The notes under the pieces are model-generated. The model searched no databases, was not told where the DNA came from, and saw only the letters and a program-made list of their open reading frames with translations. This document shows, one piece after another, positions 45,615 to 55,647 of a stretch of DNA of 64,000 nt. Position 1 is the first letter of the stretch, and each line of letters opens with the position of its first letter. This DNA is from Phlebotomus papatasi (lineage: Eukaryota; Arthropoda; Insecta; Diptera; Psychodidae): assembly GCF_024763615.1 (NCBI RefSeq), contig NC_077224.1:2976001-3040000 (forward strand). The letters run 5' to 3'. The position numbers and the translations under genes were made by a program.

Positions 45615-45891
45615 CAGGGGCCCATCAAGCCTAATAAAAAGTGAAACTATTTTTCACTTTTCCTTGTAAAAATTTTGCAGATATTGCACCGCGACTTAAA
45701 CAAATTTGCTCGTAGTTCTTGTATTATTTCGGCGAGCATTATGAAATATGTATTTTTAGATAGCTTTTAATGCACAATTTCGAAATATATCAGACTGATA
45801 AGTCAATTCTCTTTAGGAAAAAACTTGCCAACAGTCTTCAGTGCATCTATGCAAAAAACGTATGGAAAAATGAAATGTCGAGAGGCCCCTG
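45615..45891 (-). mobile_element. F-family hAT-like MITE, copy 3 (277 bp)
   Basis: CAGGGGCCCATCAAGCC at the left, CGAGAGGCCCCTG at the right; body is the reverse of F1/F2 (GCACCGCGACTTAAACAAAT, GACTGATAAGTCAATTCTC). Flanks ATACTAT and ATATTAT are similar but not an exact 8-mer, so the duplication has probably mutated. G follows within a dozen bases. Confidence 0.85.
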
Positions 45892-45902
45892 ATATTATAG
45901 TC

Positions 45903-46349
45903 CCTGGGGGGGAATTCTGTAACTCGATGAACGCTTCATTAGTGAACGGTTCACTAGTGAAAAATTCACGAGCTTCCCTTCACGACTGTTAGAAAAGTTA
46001 TTCTGTACCTTTGCGTGAAGCAGAGAGGGGAAGTGTATTGAAATTTTCATTGAATTTAAGATTTTCATCAATATTTGAACTAAATAACTATGGAAAACAC
46101 TAGAATTGAGTATTAGAAATGATATGGTCTTGTTTTTCAAGCTGAGTATGGAAAAAATTTTTACTGGCTTCACCGAGTGATAACATCTTCTTCACCAAAA
46201 AATTGACAAGTGAAACACATAACCTCAAAGTGATCCTTTCACGTGAAACTATCGCAAGTTACAGAATCTCTTTTGCTATCACTTCAGTGAAGCGGTCATC
46301 AATTTTGACAGGTGATCGCTTCACCAGAGTTACAGAATTCCCCCCCTGG
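45903..46349. mobile_element. G element, TIR transposon (about 447 bp)
   Basis: Left CCTGGGGGGGAATTCTGTAA, right TTACAGAATTCCCCCCCTGG. The interior has many CACTAGTGAA, TGAAGCG and CGCTTCA words in both orientations near the ends. Target duplication not resolved. Non-coding; the 92-codon minus frame (45895-46173) includes the TIR itself and is chance. Confidence 0.7.
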
Positions 46350-46655
46350 ATTGTTAAATAGTTCGAATTTTATGCTTTCACTCTTATAAAGGTGAATTTT
46401 ATAATAAAAACTGTGGTAGATAGGGGCCAAACGGTTAGAGATAGCGACGTGTGGTCTTTAGGGGATCCTCAAAAGCAAACCTGCGAGTTATGGTCATCAA
46501 TTATATTAGGGCTAGTAAAAAATCCTAAGGCTTTTTAAGCCTTATTTTCAAAATGAAATTAACATAGTTAAAAGGATTATCCGAATGGGCCAAAATTTCG
46601 AAAAGTCAAAATTCCGAGCGAAATTCTCAAAAGGGCTAAAATCCTGAGGTGACAT

Positions 46656-47154
46656 GATAACTTATTTTCGATACTATCGTCTGTCGATTTTGAAAAATTT
46701 AAACTATAGCAGAACTTCCTGTAACGAATACAGATATTTATAAACAGTCACATTCTTTTAAGAATATCACAATCAAGCGCCTGGCAAGTTGGCTTTTTTA
46801 TATGGAGCTACTTGAAGCCAATTCCTAAATTGATCTCGGACTCAGCTCACAGTGCTCCAAGGAAAAAATTTACTTAAACAAAAATTTAGTATATTTATTC
46901 CTCCATACGGAAAGGTATCTTATAATACGTAGAAACTTCTCACTTTTTAAATATTTAGCATAACGATCACGAGTGCAGCAAAATTCCCATACGCATTTGT
47001 ATGTGAAAGTAAAAAATTGGCTTCAATTTTGAAGGCCACCCACCGGGGACTAGATCACAATGAATTGCCCAGCAATGAGTAAAAAGTCGACATTCACTTA
47101 ACCTAACAGATAGATTTATCGATACTATCGATTCGATAGTGTCCAAAAGTTATC
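46656..47154. mobile_element. X element nested in P3 (about 499 bp)
   Basis: Short TIR GATAACTT / AAGTTATC, with the word CGATACTATCG close to both ends. It separates two pieces of the P3 arm. The interior has no recognisable frame. Flanks ACAT/ATTC give no clear duplication. Confidence 0.45.
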
Positions 47155-47239
47155 ATTCGACCCCTGATTGGGTCAAAATTCAAAACTCCCGAAAGGGTCA
47201 ATATTCCGAAAGCCAAAATCCCGAATTTTTCAAAGTATA

Positions 47240-47414
47240 GGGGGAGGTGGGGCTACTTTGAACTGTGGGGCTAGTTTGTTTTACGACTTTTTCGACTATT
47301 TTTAAATGAGGCTGATTCAAATTACATAATGTTAAAACCCAGCTTCTATTAGAAATATGCGAAAAAATCCTATAACAATGTAGCTCCAGACCTCAAAGTA
47401 GCCCCACCTCCCCC
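47240..47414. mobile_element. M-family TIR element, copy 1 (175 bp)
   Basis: GGGGGAGGTGGGGCTACTTT at the left, AAAGTAGCCCCACCTCCCC at the right, TA at 47238-47239 and 47415-47416. Arms of about 50 bp. The partial copy at 25310-25492 shares the right half. Inserted at the TA of the P3 core. Confidence 0.8.
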
Positions 47415-47433
47415 TAATAGCTACTCTCACGAT

Positions 47434-48075
47434 TTAAATCAAATATGCGCCGTTATGTTTGATAACTTTCGTCCACTTTGATGGCAATTTCACAATAGAA
47501 CAAGTACTCATCCTTTCTGATTAATTAGTGCACTTGACTGGCTCATTTTTACAAGTCGTTCTTGAAGACAGTTGTGTACTATCAAAAAGATAGATTGCTG
47601 CCAGATCTAAACTACATACTTTAGCAATAGAATCTTCTATCCAAGTTCTCGGAGCTTCTAAAGCGTTTCTAAAGATCTGTAGATGAGACCGGGGTAGATT
47701 TAGCTAGCAAATTAAATTTTTCATTGCGTTTAATTCGTAGGAAAATTTATCAGGCTGATAAATATTTCATTGAATATGAAGGAAGGTATTTTCTTCGAAT
47801 AATTAATAGTTTCCTCAATATTCCTTCTAAGGCAAACTATAACATGCCACTGCCTAATTCAATCCGTGGTTAATTCTGGCCCGGTTTTCCCTACTGTCTG
47901 GCGTTGTCTTGATGGAACACAACAACCTTCCTATTGGCCAATTCTAGACGCTTCTGGTTGATCGCCTGCTTCAATATGATCAGTTGTTGACAATAGAGGT
48001 CCGAATTGGGCGTTTGACCATTGTGCAGCAGCTCATACACTCAATCCCGGTATTATGCACATTTTCGGAACAGAA
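47434..48075 (-). pseudogene. mariner transposase, C-terminal remnant
   Basis: Minus-strand translation of about 47893-48038 gives YELLHNGQTPNSDLY, CQQL, then KRLELANRKVVVFHQDNAR. These are hallmark motifs of mariner (DD34D) transposases: YELL..GQT, the CQQL segment, and HQDNA with the second catalytic Asp. Upstream an FRK..YRD..V trace with stops fits the RKVMLCVWWD region. At 47434-47493 the minus strand reads KLPSKWTKVIKHNGAYLI and stop, matching the mariner C-terminus. The part between, expected to hold the third Asp (PYSPDLAPSDYHLF region), is replaced by unrelated sequence, and stops occur. The N-terminus and TIRs were not found. Nonfunctional. Confidence 0.88.
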
Positions 48076-48625
48076 AAAACGCGCGAAATGGAATTATGCA
48101 TCGAGAAAATTTGCATACCCGCAGGGGCTTTCTTTTGAATAAATTGGACGTGGAACGAATTTTGCGCGGAGTAAGAGTAGTTCAAGCAAAAATATTCAAC
48201 TGTCTAATACTAGAAATGCATTAACAAACAGTACTTTTTGGTCACAGTTCTTCAGTAAATGGTTAGAATGGTTTTGGACAGCGTGCAAAAATCTTAAGTT
48301 CTTACCTAAAACAGATTAGGTCAGACCGATATTATTCAATTCAAGCTAAAAATTCAACAAATCGGCAGAATTTGGCGAGAAAGCGACAGATCGGCATGTT
48401 CATTAGCAAAAATTGGCATTTATTTATTTTTATTTCATTGAGTTTCTGGGTAATATGATAGATAAAGGCTCAACAGTGAAGTGTCCCAATTTCTTCCTGG
48501 ACGCCGGGAACACAAAAATCCCCTAGAGAGAGAATAAAGCAATTGATCCAAGCTTTTGTAATGCCTTAACTGCCTTTCTTCTCTTTCCTTTAGTTTCATT
48601 TTTGTTTTGCTTATTAATCATATTG
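48076..48625. other. no recognised feature
   Basis: AT-rich interval upstream of the mariner remnant. I searched both strands for the transposase N-terminus and did not see it. Confidence 0.35.
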
Positions 48626-48883
48626 GGCATTGTATGAATGAGCAGTAAAAAGTTAAAATTGGGCAGTAACAAAAAATTGAAACAGTGATATTATCGTCGA
48701 AATTTTGGCAAAAAGAAAATAAAGGGCTTTTCATTCTATCTGCAACAATTTGAAATGTTAAATATATAAATTAGACCCTTTTTTGTAAAGATTTAAGTTT
48801 TTTTCTGATTAGATATTTTACTGATCATTTTTAATTTTTTATTATACATTTTGAAATTTTACTGCTAGTTTTTTTTGCCATTA
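48626..48883 (+). mobile_element. J-family internal module, copy 1
   Basis: Closely matches the interior of J2 (57934-58204): GGGCATTGTATGAATGAGCA, CAGTGATATTATCGTCG, AAAATAAAGGGCTTTTCA, ATATATAAATTAGACCC, TTTTTTTGCCATTATAC. J-type GGGTGAAAGG ends are absent here, so it is either an end-less fragment or a separate element that J2 acquired. Confidence 0.6.
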
Positions 48884-51526
48884 TACTGTACTGTCTCCTC
48901 CCTGGGAGGAGCATTTCCACGGTTTGGCTCCGAAGTACTGGGCATCAACGCTAAGACGGCGGTGGACGCATAAACCTCTTGCCTGTTATTATACCTCTAA
49001 GGGACACACGGTTTCAAAAGCAGTTCGATTTTTTAAATAAATAACTACATAAAAGAGGCACTTAGGACTCAGACTTGTGGTAGTCCTCTGTGTGAACTTC
49101 TCGTATACACGATATGAACTAGGAAAGCTTTCATGACATAGTAGCTACACCATTCATGTCGCGACCCATTACAGAGAGGTAGAGAACGATCCTACTTTGC
49201 TGTGTTGGCTGGAAAAACAACTACAGCAGTTAGTTATCCTTTCTCATGGTGTAGGACAGGGACTTATTCTTGGGCCACTTTTCTTTATTCATTCATTCAT
49301 TTTCACAATTTCTTAAAATGTCAATAGGTATGCCTTCGACCCTATATATCCTGAGATGTGGCTCACTAAAGATGTGTTGCGAGAAAGCATGAAAACTTTC
49401 TACTTGACCCAATATTTAATCTATGTCCTCTTTATCTTCTCCAAAATAAATGTTGAAGGTACCTTAAAAACGCATCTTGCAGATGTCGTCGTTTAGATCA
49501 GTTATTGTCGTGACTAAATACACAGTTTACTTAACTATACTGAGGTGACAAATAAGGTACGACAATTGTTGATCAAAGCGATGATATGGTCATCCTGAAA
49601 ATTGAGATAAAATAAATAGAAATTAAAATGGAGGGTACCAGAGCAATATTTCGGACAGCTTACAATGCCGGCCACATTAAGAGAAATGTCGGACAATAAG
49701 TATTCATAAAGATTGTGTTAATTTGTGTTAAAAAATTTTAGTTCTTTACGAGTAAATTTGCAGTAAACTTAAACAGATTGACTAAGTTTTTCGTGCAAAA
49801 ATAGATATTTTATGAGCGATTTACCGAGTGCATCATTGAGGTTATGTTTCTAATATCGTCTACCTGTTTTGTTTCTGAAAAATTCTGATTTATTTTTCAA
49901 TTACAACGTGTCTGAACTCTGAAACAATTATCGTATCTTAAAGCTTAAAGCAAGGATACTTTTTTTTTGTAAAAACTCAGGAAAAAACCTAGGACAAGCT
50001 CGAGCTTTCCGCGAAGTGTTTTTCACTTAGTCACCCCTTTTATTTGCAGAAAATCACCTTCTTTTTTATTTTTTTATTTAAATTACCATATATGTTTATT
50101 TTGTCTGGGAGAATCTTTTATAATCTCCCTCTGGGACTAAATCACTGTCTTATAGTTTGATTTTTATGCTAAAAGAGTTCTTTTGTTCACAACTGCATTC
50201 GATATTTATAGAATCAAATTTTATTATTCTAGACGACATACATATTGAAACATATCTATAATATCTTATGTAAATTCTCAGCGAGTGGTCAGAAAAAAAA
50301 TTAGCACAACAATATTTAATATGATTTGTTGGTATTTTCTCTGTCGCCATGCGTGAAAATCTTGTTTGTACTCTAAAATATTTTTCAGAAGCTAACTAAA
50401 TTCTCTAGAAAATAGATTATAAGAGATTGAAGAGTGTAACATAGAGAAAAAAAAACTCTCGCATGACTGAGTGGAAATTTTTCAAGTATTTCCACAAGTT
50501 GAGATTTAATTTTATTTACTCACATTTTGATACGATAAAACTTTTAAGTCCCATATTTTGACACTTGCTAATCACGGATAATCACTTTTATGTTCCTATT
50601 CTCGTTACTTCAACTCTCTTTCTCTTTTTCACTTCACGGTTTTTGGGCTTAGTAATGCATGGATGTGTAATGTGCACATTGTGTGGAAAATCAGGCGGAA
50701 TTTGTGGTTCTTGCCATATTGTCGAGTTGGTTGTTTGACGAACGATTACCAATGATTTCGAACTTTAGTATAGAAAATAAAATGGGGCATATTCCCACAA
50801 GTATGTTTTGCAATGAAATTGTTTGTCAGAAGGGGAGATTGGGGTGGTTTTAGTAGGAAATTTTTTTATCAAATTTATCATTGGTTTCCATTTTGGAATT
50901 TTAAGCAAATTTTAGTCGAAATTCAGTTAGTTTTTATACAGAAGTTGCTAAATTTTTTGATTGATACCCAAAAAGTGGTTTTAGACGGGATTATTTCGGA
51001 ATGCCCCGGTGTGCTATACTCCAATGTTTCATAGAAAATCTTTCGTAGTGGTTCGTTCCTGAGATATTTCTCTACCGTCTGGTATAATTCTTCCGCAGTG
51101 TCTCAGTTAAAAAGGAGAAATTTTCATCGAGGGTGGGGCTTAAAAGGGTGTTAATAATAAATAATAATAATAAAAAAGGTGTTAATAATAGGCCGATGAT
51201 TGAGGATATAATCTATATTTTTTACTAATTAAAAATAATTAATAGAATAATTTATAGAATAGAATTTTTGCTTGGAGACATATGAGAAAATTTGAAATAT
51301 TCAAAGGCTGCTTCATTCAAAGATAGGCCACTTAAATTTCAGTTCAAGGTTTTTCATAAACCCAAATAATTGATTTTTCTTACTTAGTTAGTGTTATGAT
51401 CTAATTAATGAATCCCAAAATTCTCAATTTTATTTGATTAATGGTTCGAAATTAAGAAAAAGGTTAATGATTTCTCTTTGAGTAGTATCATTTCTCTAAT
51501 TCATTTAATGTGGTATTAAGTAGGAT
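48884..51526. other. low-repeat interval with one GC-richer patch
   Basis: 48891-49020 is clearly richer in G+C (CCTCCCTGGGAGGAGC, AAGACGGCGGTGGACGC) and is followed by an AAATAAATAACT stretch, hinting at an old retroposon, but no class was recognised. A CATT repeat lies at 49285-49302 and an AAT repeat at 51151-51172. A J-like end (AGGTATGCCTTCGACCC) occurs near 49327. The rest is featureless. Confidence 0.35.
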
Positions 51527-51535
51527 ATATTAATT

Positions 51536-51772
51536 GGTGGCAGCCAAAATCCCGAAAGCCAATATCCCGAATGTTCAAAATCCTGGAAGGGATGAAATTA
51601 TATGGGGGAAAATGTTTAGAATAATTTTCCAAGACTCAGAAGATTTCCCTTTGCCTCCAGAAAACGCGGGTACAATCACTGGAGTAGCTATGATACTTTT
51701 AAGAATTCGGGAATTTGGCTTTTGGGATTTTGGCGTTCGGGATTTTGGCTTTCGGGATTTTGACCGGGACCC
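51536..51772 (+). mobile_element. P-family Foldback-like element, copy 4 (237 bp)
   Basis: Left GGTGGCAGCCAAAATCCCGA, right CGGGATTTTGACCGGGACCC. Exact 9-bp duplication ATATTAATT at 51527-51535 and 51773-51781. Core CCCTTTGCCTCCAGAAAACG and GTAGCTATGATACTTTTAAG matches P1. Shortest and cleanest copy. Foldback elements of Drosophila make 9-bp duplications. Confidence 0.85.
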
Positions 51773-51800
51773 ATATTAATTAATATTGCGTTTTGATATT

Positions 51801-52490
51801 CGTATACGAGCTTCAGATCTAGTGTCTCACTATATAGCTCAACTTCTTCAACTTCAGGGAGAATTTTTGGAAAATTTTTGACATGGGATATTCAAAGCTT
51901 TAGGCCAGTGGGTTAAGAGTCCCGGACAAAATCTCGAACACCAAAATCCTGAAATTACCAAAATGTTAAACGCCAAAATTCCAAATGGACCAAAATCCCG
52001 AAAAGCCAAAAACCCGAATCTAACAAAATCCCGAATGGGTCGAAATCCCTATTAACCGAAATCTCTAATCGGTTCAAATCCCAAATGTTGAAATCCCGAA
52101 TGGCAAAATAACGCAAGGGCCAAATCCAGAAAGCCAAGATCCCAAATTCTTAAAAGTGTCATAGATACTCCTACGATTGTTCCCACGTTCGCTGGAGGCA
52201 ACTGGAAGTTGTGTGTGTTTTAGAAATTTTATCTCTTCCAGCATTTTAACCATTTGAGATTGTGGGTTTCGGGATTTTGGTTTTCGGAATTTTACGTTCA
52301 AGATTTTGACCTACTCGGGATTTTCGTTACTTGGAATTTTGGTTCACGAAATTTCGACGCGTTCAAGGTTTCGATCCATTAAGAATGCTGTTCATTCGAG
52401 ATTTTGGCTTTTCAGGATTTTGGCATTCGGCATTTTCACTTTTTGGATTATGGCTGGAACCAGTGGGTTAAACCTCCAATCTGTAAACCG
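51801..52490 (-). mobile_element. W-family element, copy 8, split by P5
   Basis: Left part CGAGCTTCAGATCTAGTG to TTAGGCCAGTGGGTTAA, right part from CCAGTGGGTTAAACCTCCAA to TCTGTAAACCG. P5 sits at the conserved CCAGT..TTAA word of W, so W predates P5. Confidence 0.65.
51917..52461. mobile_element. P-family Foldback-like element, copy 5 (545 bp)
   Basis: Left end GAGTCCCGGACAAAATCTCG, right end GGATTATGGCTGGAACC. Both arms are series of CCAAAATCCCGAA-like units, inverted with respect to each other. Core ATAGATACTCCTACGATTG and CGCTGGAGGCAACTGGAAG. Exact 10-bp duplication AGTGGGTTAA at 51907-51916 and 52462-52471. Duplications of 9-10 bp fit Foldback/Mutator-type integration. Confidence 0.85.
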
Positions 52491-52663
52491 TATTATTTAG
52501 GGAATTAAAATTGATTACGATTTTGGTATCAGTATTTTTTCTTTTGAGAGAATTTCTGTGCAGTTTTTAAATAACTCTTATTTGTTTATTAATATAAATT
52601 TCATTTATTGCTCTTTAGGATTATAAATTAAGGAAAAATTTAGATTAGGGGTGATTTTTGTGC

Positions 52664-53056
52664 ATCTGGATATTCAATCTTTATATTCAATTACTTGCTC
52701 TTGCTTCCCCGATGATTAGAAACTTGCCATGGTTACACCGATTCCAAATGTTCTCTCTCCGTCTGATCGAAGGTCTTCGTGTCTGCTCATTCCGAGATAG
52801 TTTTGTTGAATCTTGCGTTGCTGTTTATTCGTTGAGGGAATCATTTTTCGGAATGAACTCCTATGAATTCGTAAGCGAGCTTTTAAATCGTTTTGCGTCA
52901 TTGATCGAGTAGTATTTGACATCTGCCTTTATTTTTGTTTTTTTTTTATTTCTGTTGTTCATTTGTATTTTGTTTTTTTTTTTTTACACTTTTCTTGTAA
53001 GAAGGTATGCCCTACTCTTTATTATCAATAAGTGTAAAATGTAAATGTAAATATCT
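52664..53056 (+). pseudogene. possible non-LTR retrotransposon 3' end
   Basis: The frame ending at 52912 reads FSLRLIEGLRVCSFRDSFVE then SCVAVYSLRESFFGMNSYEF. Its spacing resembles the region after reverse transcriptase in CR1/Jockey-type ORF2 proteins (RxxSFxxSxVxxWNSLP..). It is followed by T-rich UTR-like sequence and a tail of TGTAAA units (AAATGTAAATGTAAAT, 53038-53053). The key Trp of the WNSLP motif is not present, and no RT domain lies upstream. Tentative. Confidence 0.35.
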
Positions 53057-53174
53057 CACTGAATTTCGTAAGCAAAAATCAAATTCGATCAGTACAGTGA
53101 CTAAAAATTGAAACTAATAAATTCAGAATTTAAAAGGCAATGAAGACATTATAAGAATTTGAATTTTAGTTTAA

Positions 53175-53397
53175 TGCCGGCTTCAGACTCAGACTGGAAG
53201 TTTAGCCCAGTTCCCGAAGATCTCAAAAATCTCAATAACAAGGATTTTTATTGATTTTTCAAAATCTAATGCATGGAATATTTGTCATTAATATCCAATG
53301 TTAAACAACAATTTCCTAAAAATCATGCTTGATGAGGAATTAGAAAAGCTAAACCAGATAGCCAAGCCTTAGGTCTGAAGCCCGTATAGGGTAATGT
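53175..53397 (+). mobile_element. W-family element, copy 9
   Basis: GCCGGCTTCAGACTCAGACT, CCAGTTCCCGAAGATCTCAA, CCTTAGGTCTGAAGCCCGTA. The last bases are cut by the DD element at TA. Good consensus copy. Confidence 0.7.
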
Positions 53398-53398
53398 G

Positions 53399-54902
53399 GT
53401 ACATTTTTGACCGACTTTTAGCTTTTTCAACTTTCAAACACGTTAGTGACTTCCCATATTATTTTTTTCATTGTTGAAATTAATATTTATATTCTTTGTT
53501 TATTAAGAATAAAAATCTTATGGAAAATTATTGGAAAAGGCATAATTTTTTATATAAAATAGCAAAAAATATAAAGAAGTAAAAATGGTACATTTTGGAA
53601 AGATGTGAGTATTTTGGAACAAAGAGAAATGGGGTATTTTGGAACAAGACGAATTTGTACACAGGGTATCCAACATTTGATCTTGGGTTATTGGATGCTA
53701 CCGATTGTAACAATCTAAGAAGCATTGCACCAGGTCCTTCTCCCCCTCGAGAGTAAGTTTTGGGGAGTCTTGTCTGGAATTTCACTGGACACTTGCCCGT
53801 GAAAATCGTACTTTTTGACACATTGCCTTTTAAAGGCTCCTTTGATATCGAAATTTCAAAAAAAACAGGAAATACTGTAAAGTTCTTTCACATTCCAAAA
53901 TTCACTGGATTGTTTACTTTTGTAAATTTGCTTTTTTCACTAAAAAATCAAACAAATTTCATTGAACTTGATGACTGACCTTCGAATACAAGGTCCAAAC
54001 TTTACTCTTTTTTTATCAGAATTACGTTTCTATTTAACTGATAAAATAGTTTAAATAATGAAAAAACTTTGCACTTTTTCTGCTGACATCGGCAAAATTG
54101 ACCACACTGAAGATTTTGTGAAAAGTGGAATGGTACACTGTCAATTTCCGCGCGTTTGTTACACTCTAAATTAAATCTAATTTGAAGTTTTATGTATATA
54201 GTAAGGTGGGGTAACTGGATCGTTTTCCAAAGAGTGCTACTTAAACGCTTGTTTTTGAACTGATGAAATTCTTTTTTACTTCTTCTAAATCCATAGAATT
54301 ATTGAATATTTCATTCAGGAACAATATATAAAAAAATTATCAAAAATATTAAAGAAAATGTATAAAATAATGATAATACTTAAATACTCTAACTCTAGCA
54401 TGCACTAACTGAGTCGCCTTTTCGCTAATTCACTTTTAATTAAACCTTTGGATTTTAAATACTTTTTTCACAAGAAAAAAACAATAAATGTTTTCAATCA
54501 ACGAACTGTCATTAGCGAAAATATCACTGCTAGAAAATTTTTAGTGAAGCTGACACAAGATTGAAATGAGTCGATTACAGTCACTTATTTAATGGATAAA
54601 AATATTATTTTTGCTTTTTCTCAAACTTGAATAGTTATATTATGTTACTGGAGTTACTATATTACGGAAATAAAAATGAAAATATTATTTTAAGTGGATT
54701 AGTCATAAACGATCCACATAGCGAAGCGCCCGAATTAGCACACTTGACTATATCTGGTACGTAGAAAGCTAAATAATTCAAATAAAACTTAAAAATGAAG
54801 GGAAAACAAGTATTCATATGATTTTAAGCGATATATTTATTTTGCATTCCAGAACACTCCAGATTAGGTTCCAACGGTTTTCCAAAATGTACCACATTAC
54901 CC
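53399..54902. mobile_element. DD element, TIR transposon (1,504 bp)
   Basis: GGGTAATGTGGTACATTTTT at the left; inward from the right GGGTAATGTGGTACATTTTG. TA at 53397-53398 and 54903-54904. The words GGTACATTTTGGAA and TTTTGGAACAA are repeated near the left end. Contains EE2. Frames of 97 (minus) and 72 (plus) codons near 53528-53978 have no recognised domain, so it is probably a decayed or non-autonomous element. Confidence 0.82.
54594..54752 (+). repeat. EE repeat, copy 2
   Basis: Near-identical to 28795-28953. Lies inside DD, so at least this copy moved as part of, or into, a TA transposon. No inverted ends or duplication found. Confidence 0.7.
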
Positions 54903-55075
54903 TAAATTGAAATTATTCAATTTTGACAATTTCAATGTCAGATGATTACAGTTAAATACATTTTCAAAATTCTTTTTTCAAATTATATATTACAAAGGGC
55001 CTAATCGATCTGAAAACATATAGCAACACCTCTAAATATTTATTTATCGTACTTAAAAAAGTTTTTTATCTTATA

Positions 55076-55289
55076 GGGGAAAGCTCGATACCTTCGGACA
55101 ATTATGCTGCACACAAATCATTTTTTTAATGTGTTATAAATGAATTTGGCCAATTATAATATCATATTTTAATAGGTAGTGCAATACATCAAATTTTGAG
55201 ACAAGAGCTTTTGGTGAAATCCATAAGGAACATAGAGAAAAATTGAATTGTCCGAAGCATGAGTCGTCCGAAGGTAACGTGCTTTCTCC
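55076..55289. mobile_element. I-family TIR MITE, copy 2 (214 bp)
   Basis: GGGGAAAGCTCGATACCTTC to GAAGGTAACGTGCTTTCTCC, TA at 55074-55075 and 55290-55291. Core ATATCATATTTTAATAGGTA as in I1 and I3. 170 bp from I3 in the same orientation. Confidence 0.8.
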
Positions 55290-55458
55290 TATACCTTTTA
55301 AACAGCCCCAGTCGCCCCTATATTACATTTTCATCCCCATTGAACAATTTAGTATCAAAGGCTCAAACAATTCGAGTGCAAACTTTGGAAATCCATTTCA
55401 ATATTGTCTATTTTCATTTTCGTTTAGAAGCTTTTCAGTTAAACTAATGAATAGTGCA

Positions 55459-55645
55459 GGGGAAAGCGCGCTATCTTCGGACGATTTAAGCTTCGCAACA
55501 AATGATTTTGTTCAATGTGGTATAAATGAATTTGGCCCATTATAATATTATATTTTAATAGCTAGTCCAATGCCTCAAAATTTTAGATAGAGAAAAAATT
55601 GAATTATCCAATGCTTGAGACGTCCGAGGGTAGCGCGCTTTCCCC
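55459..55645. mobile_element. I-family TIR MITE, copy 3 (187 bp)
   Basis: GGGGAAAGCGCGCTATCTTC to GGGTAGCGCGCTTTCCCC. Left flank CA, right flank TA, so the duplication is imperfect. Shorter than I1 and I2 by an internal deletion. Confidence 0.78.
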
Positions 55646-55647
55646 TA

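Larger units (their letters stand above)
46578..47433. mobile_element. P-family Foldback-like element, copy 3, broken by X and M1
   Basis: Arm pieces 46578-46650 (GGGCCAAAATTTCGAAAAG) and 47163-47237 (CAATATTCCGAAAGCCAAAA), then the start of the core (CTACTCTCACGATT) after M1. The second arm is missing: the sequence runs directly into mariner coding remnant at 47434. Only one arm and a bit of core survive. Confidence 0.6.

Noticed and set aside
53528..53821. 97-codon minus-strand frame in DD as its transposase
   Set aside because: No helix-turn-helix or DDE motif seen; too short and includes repeated end words.
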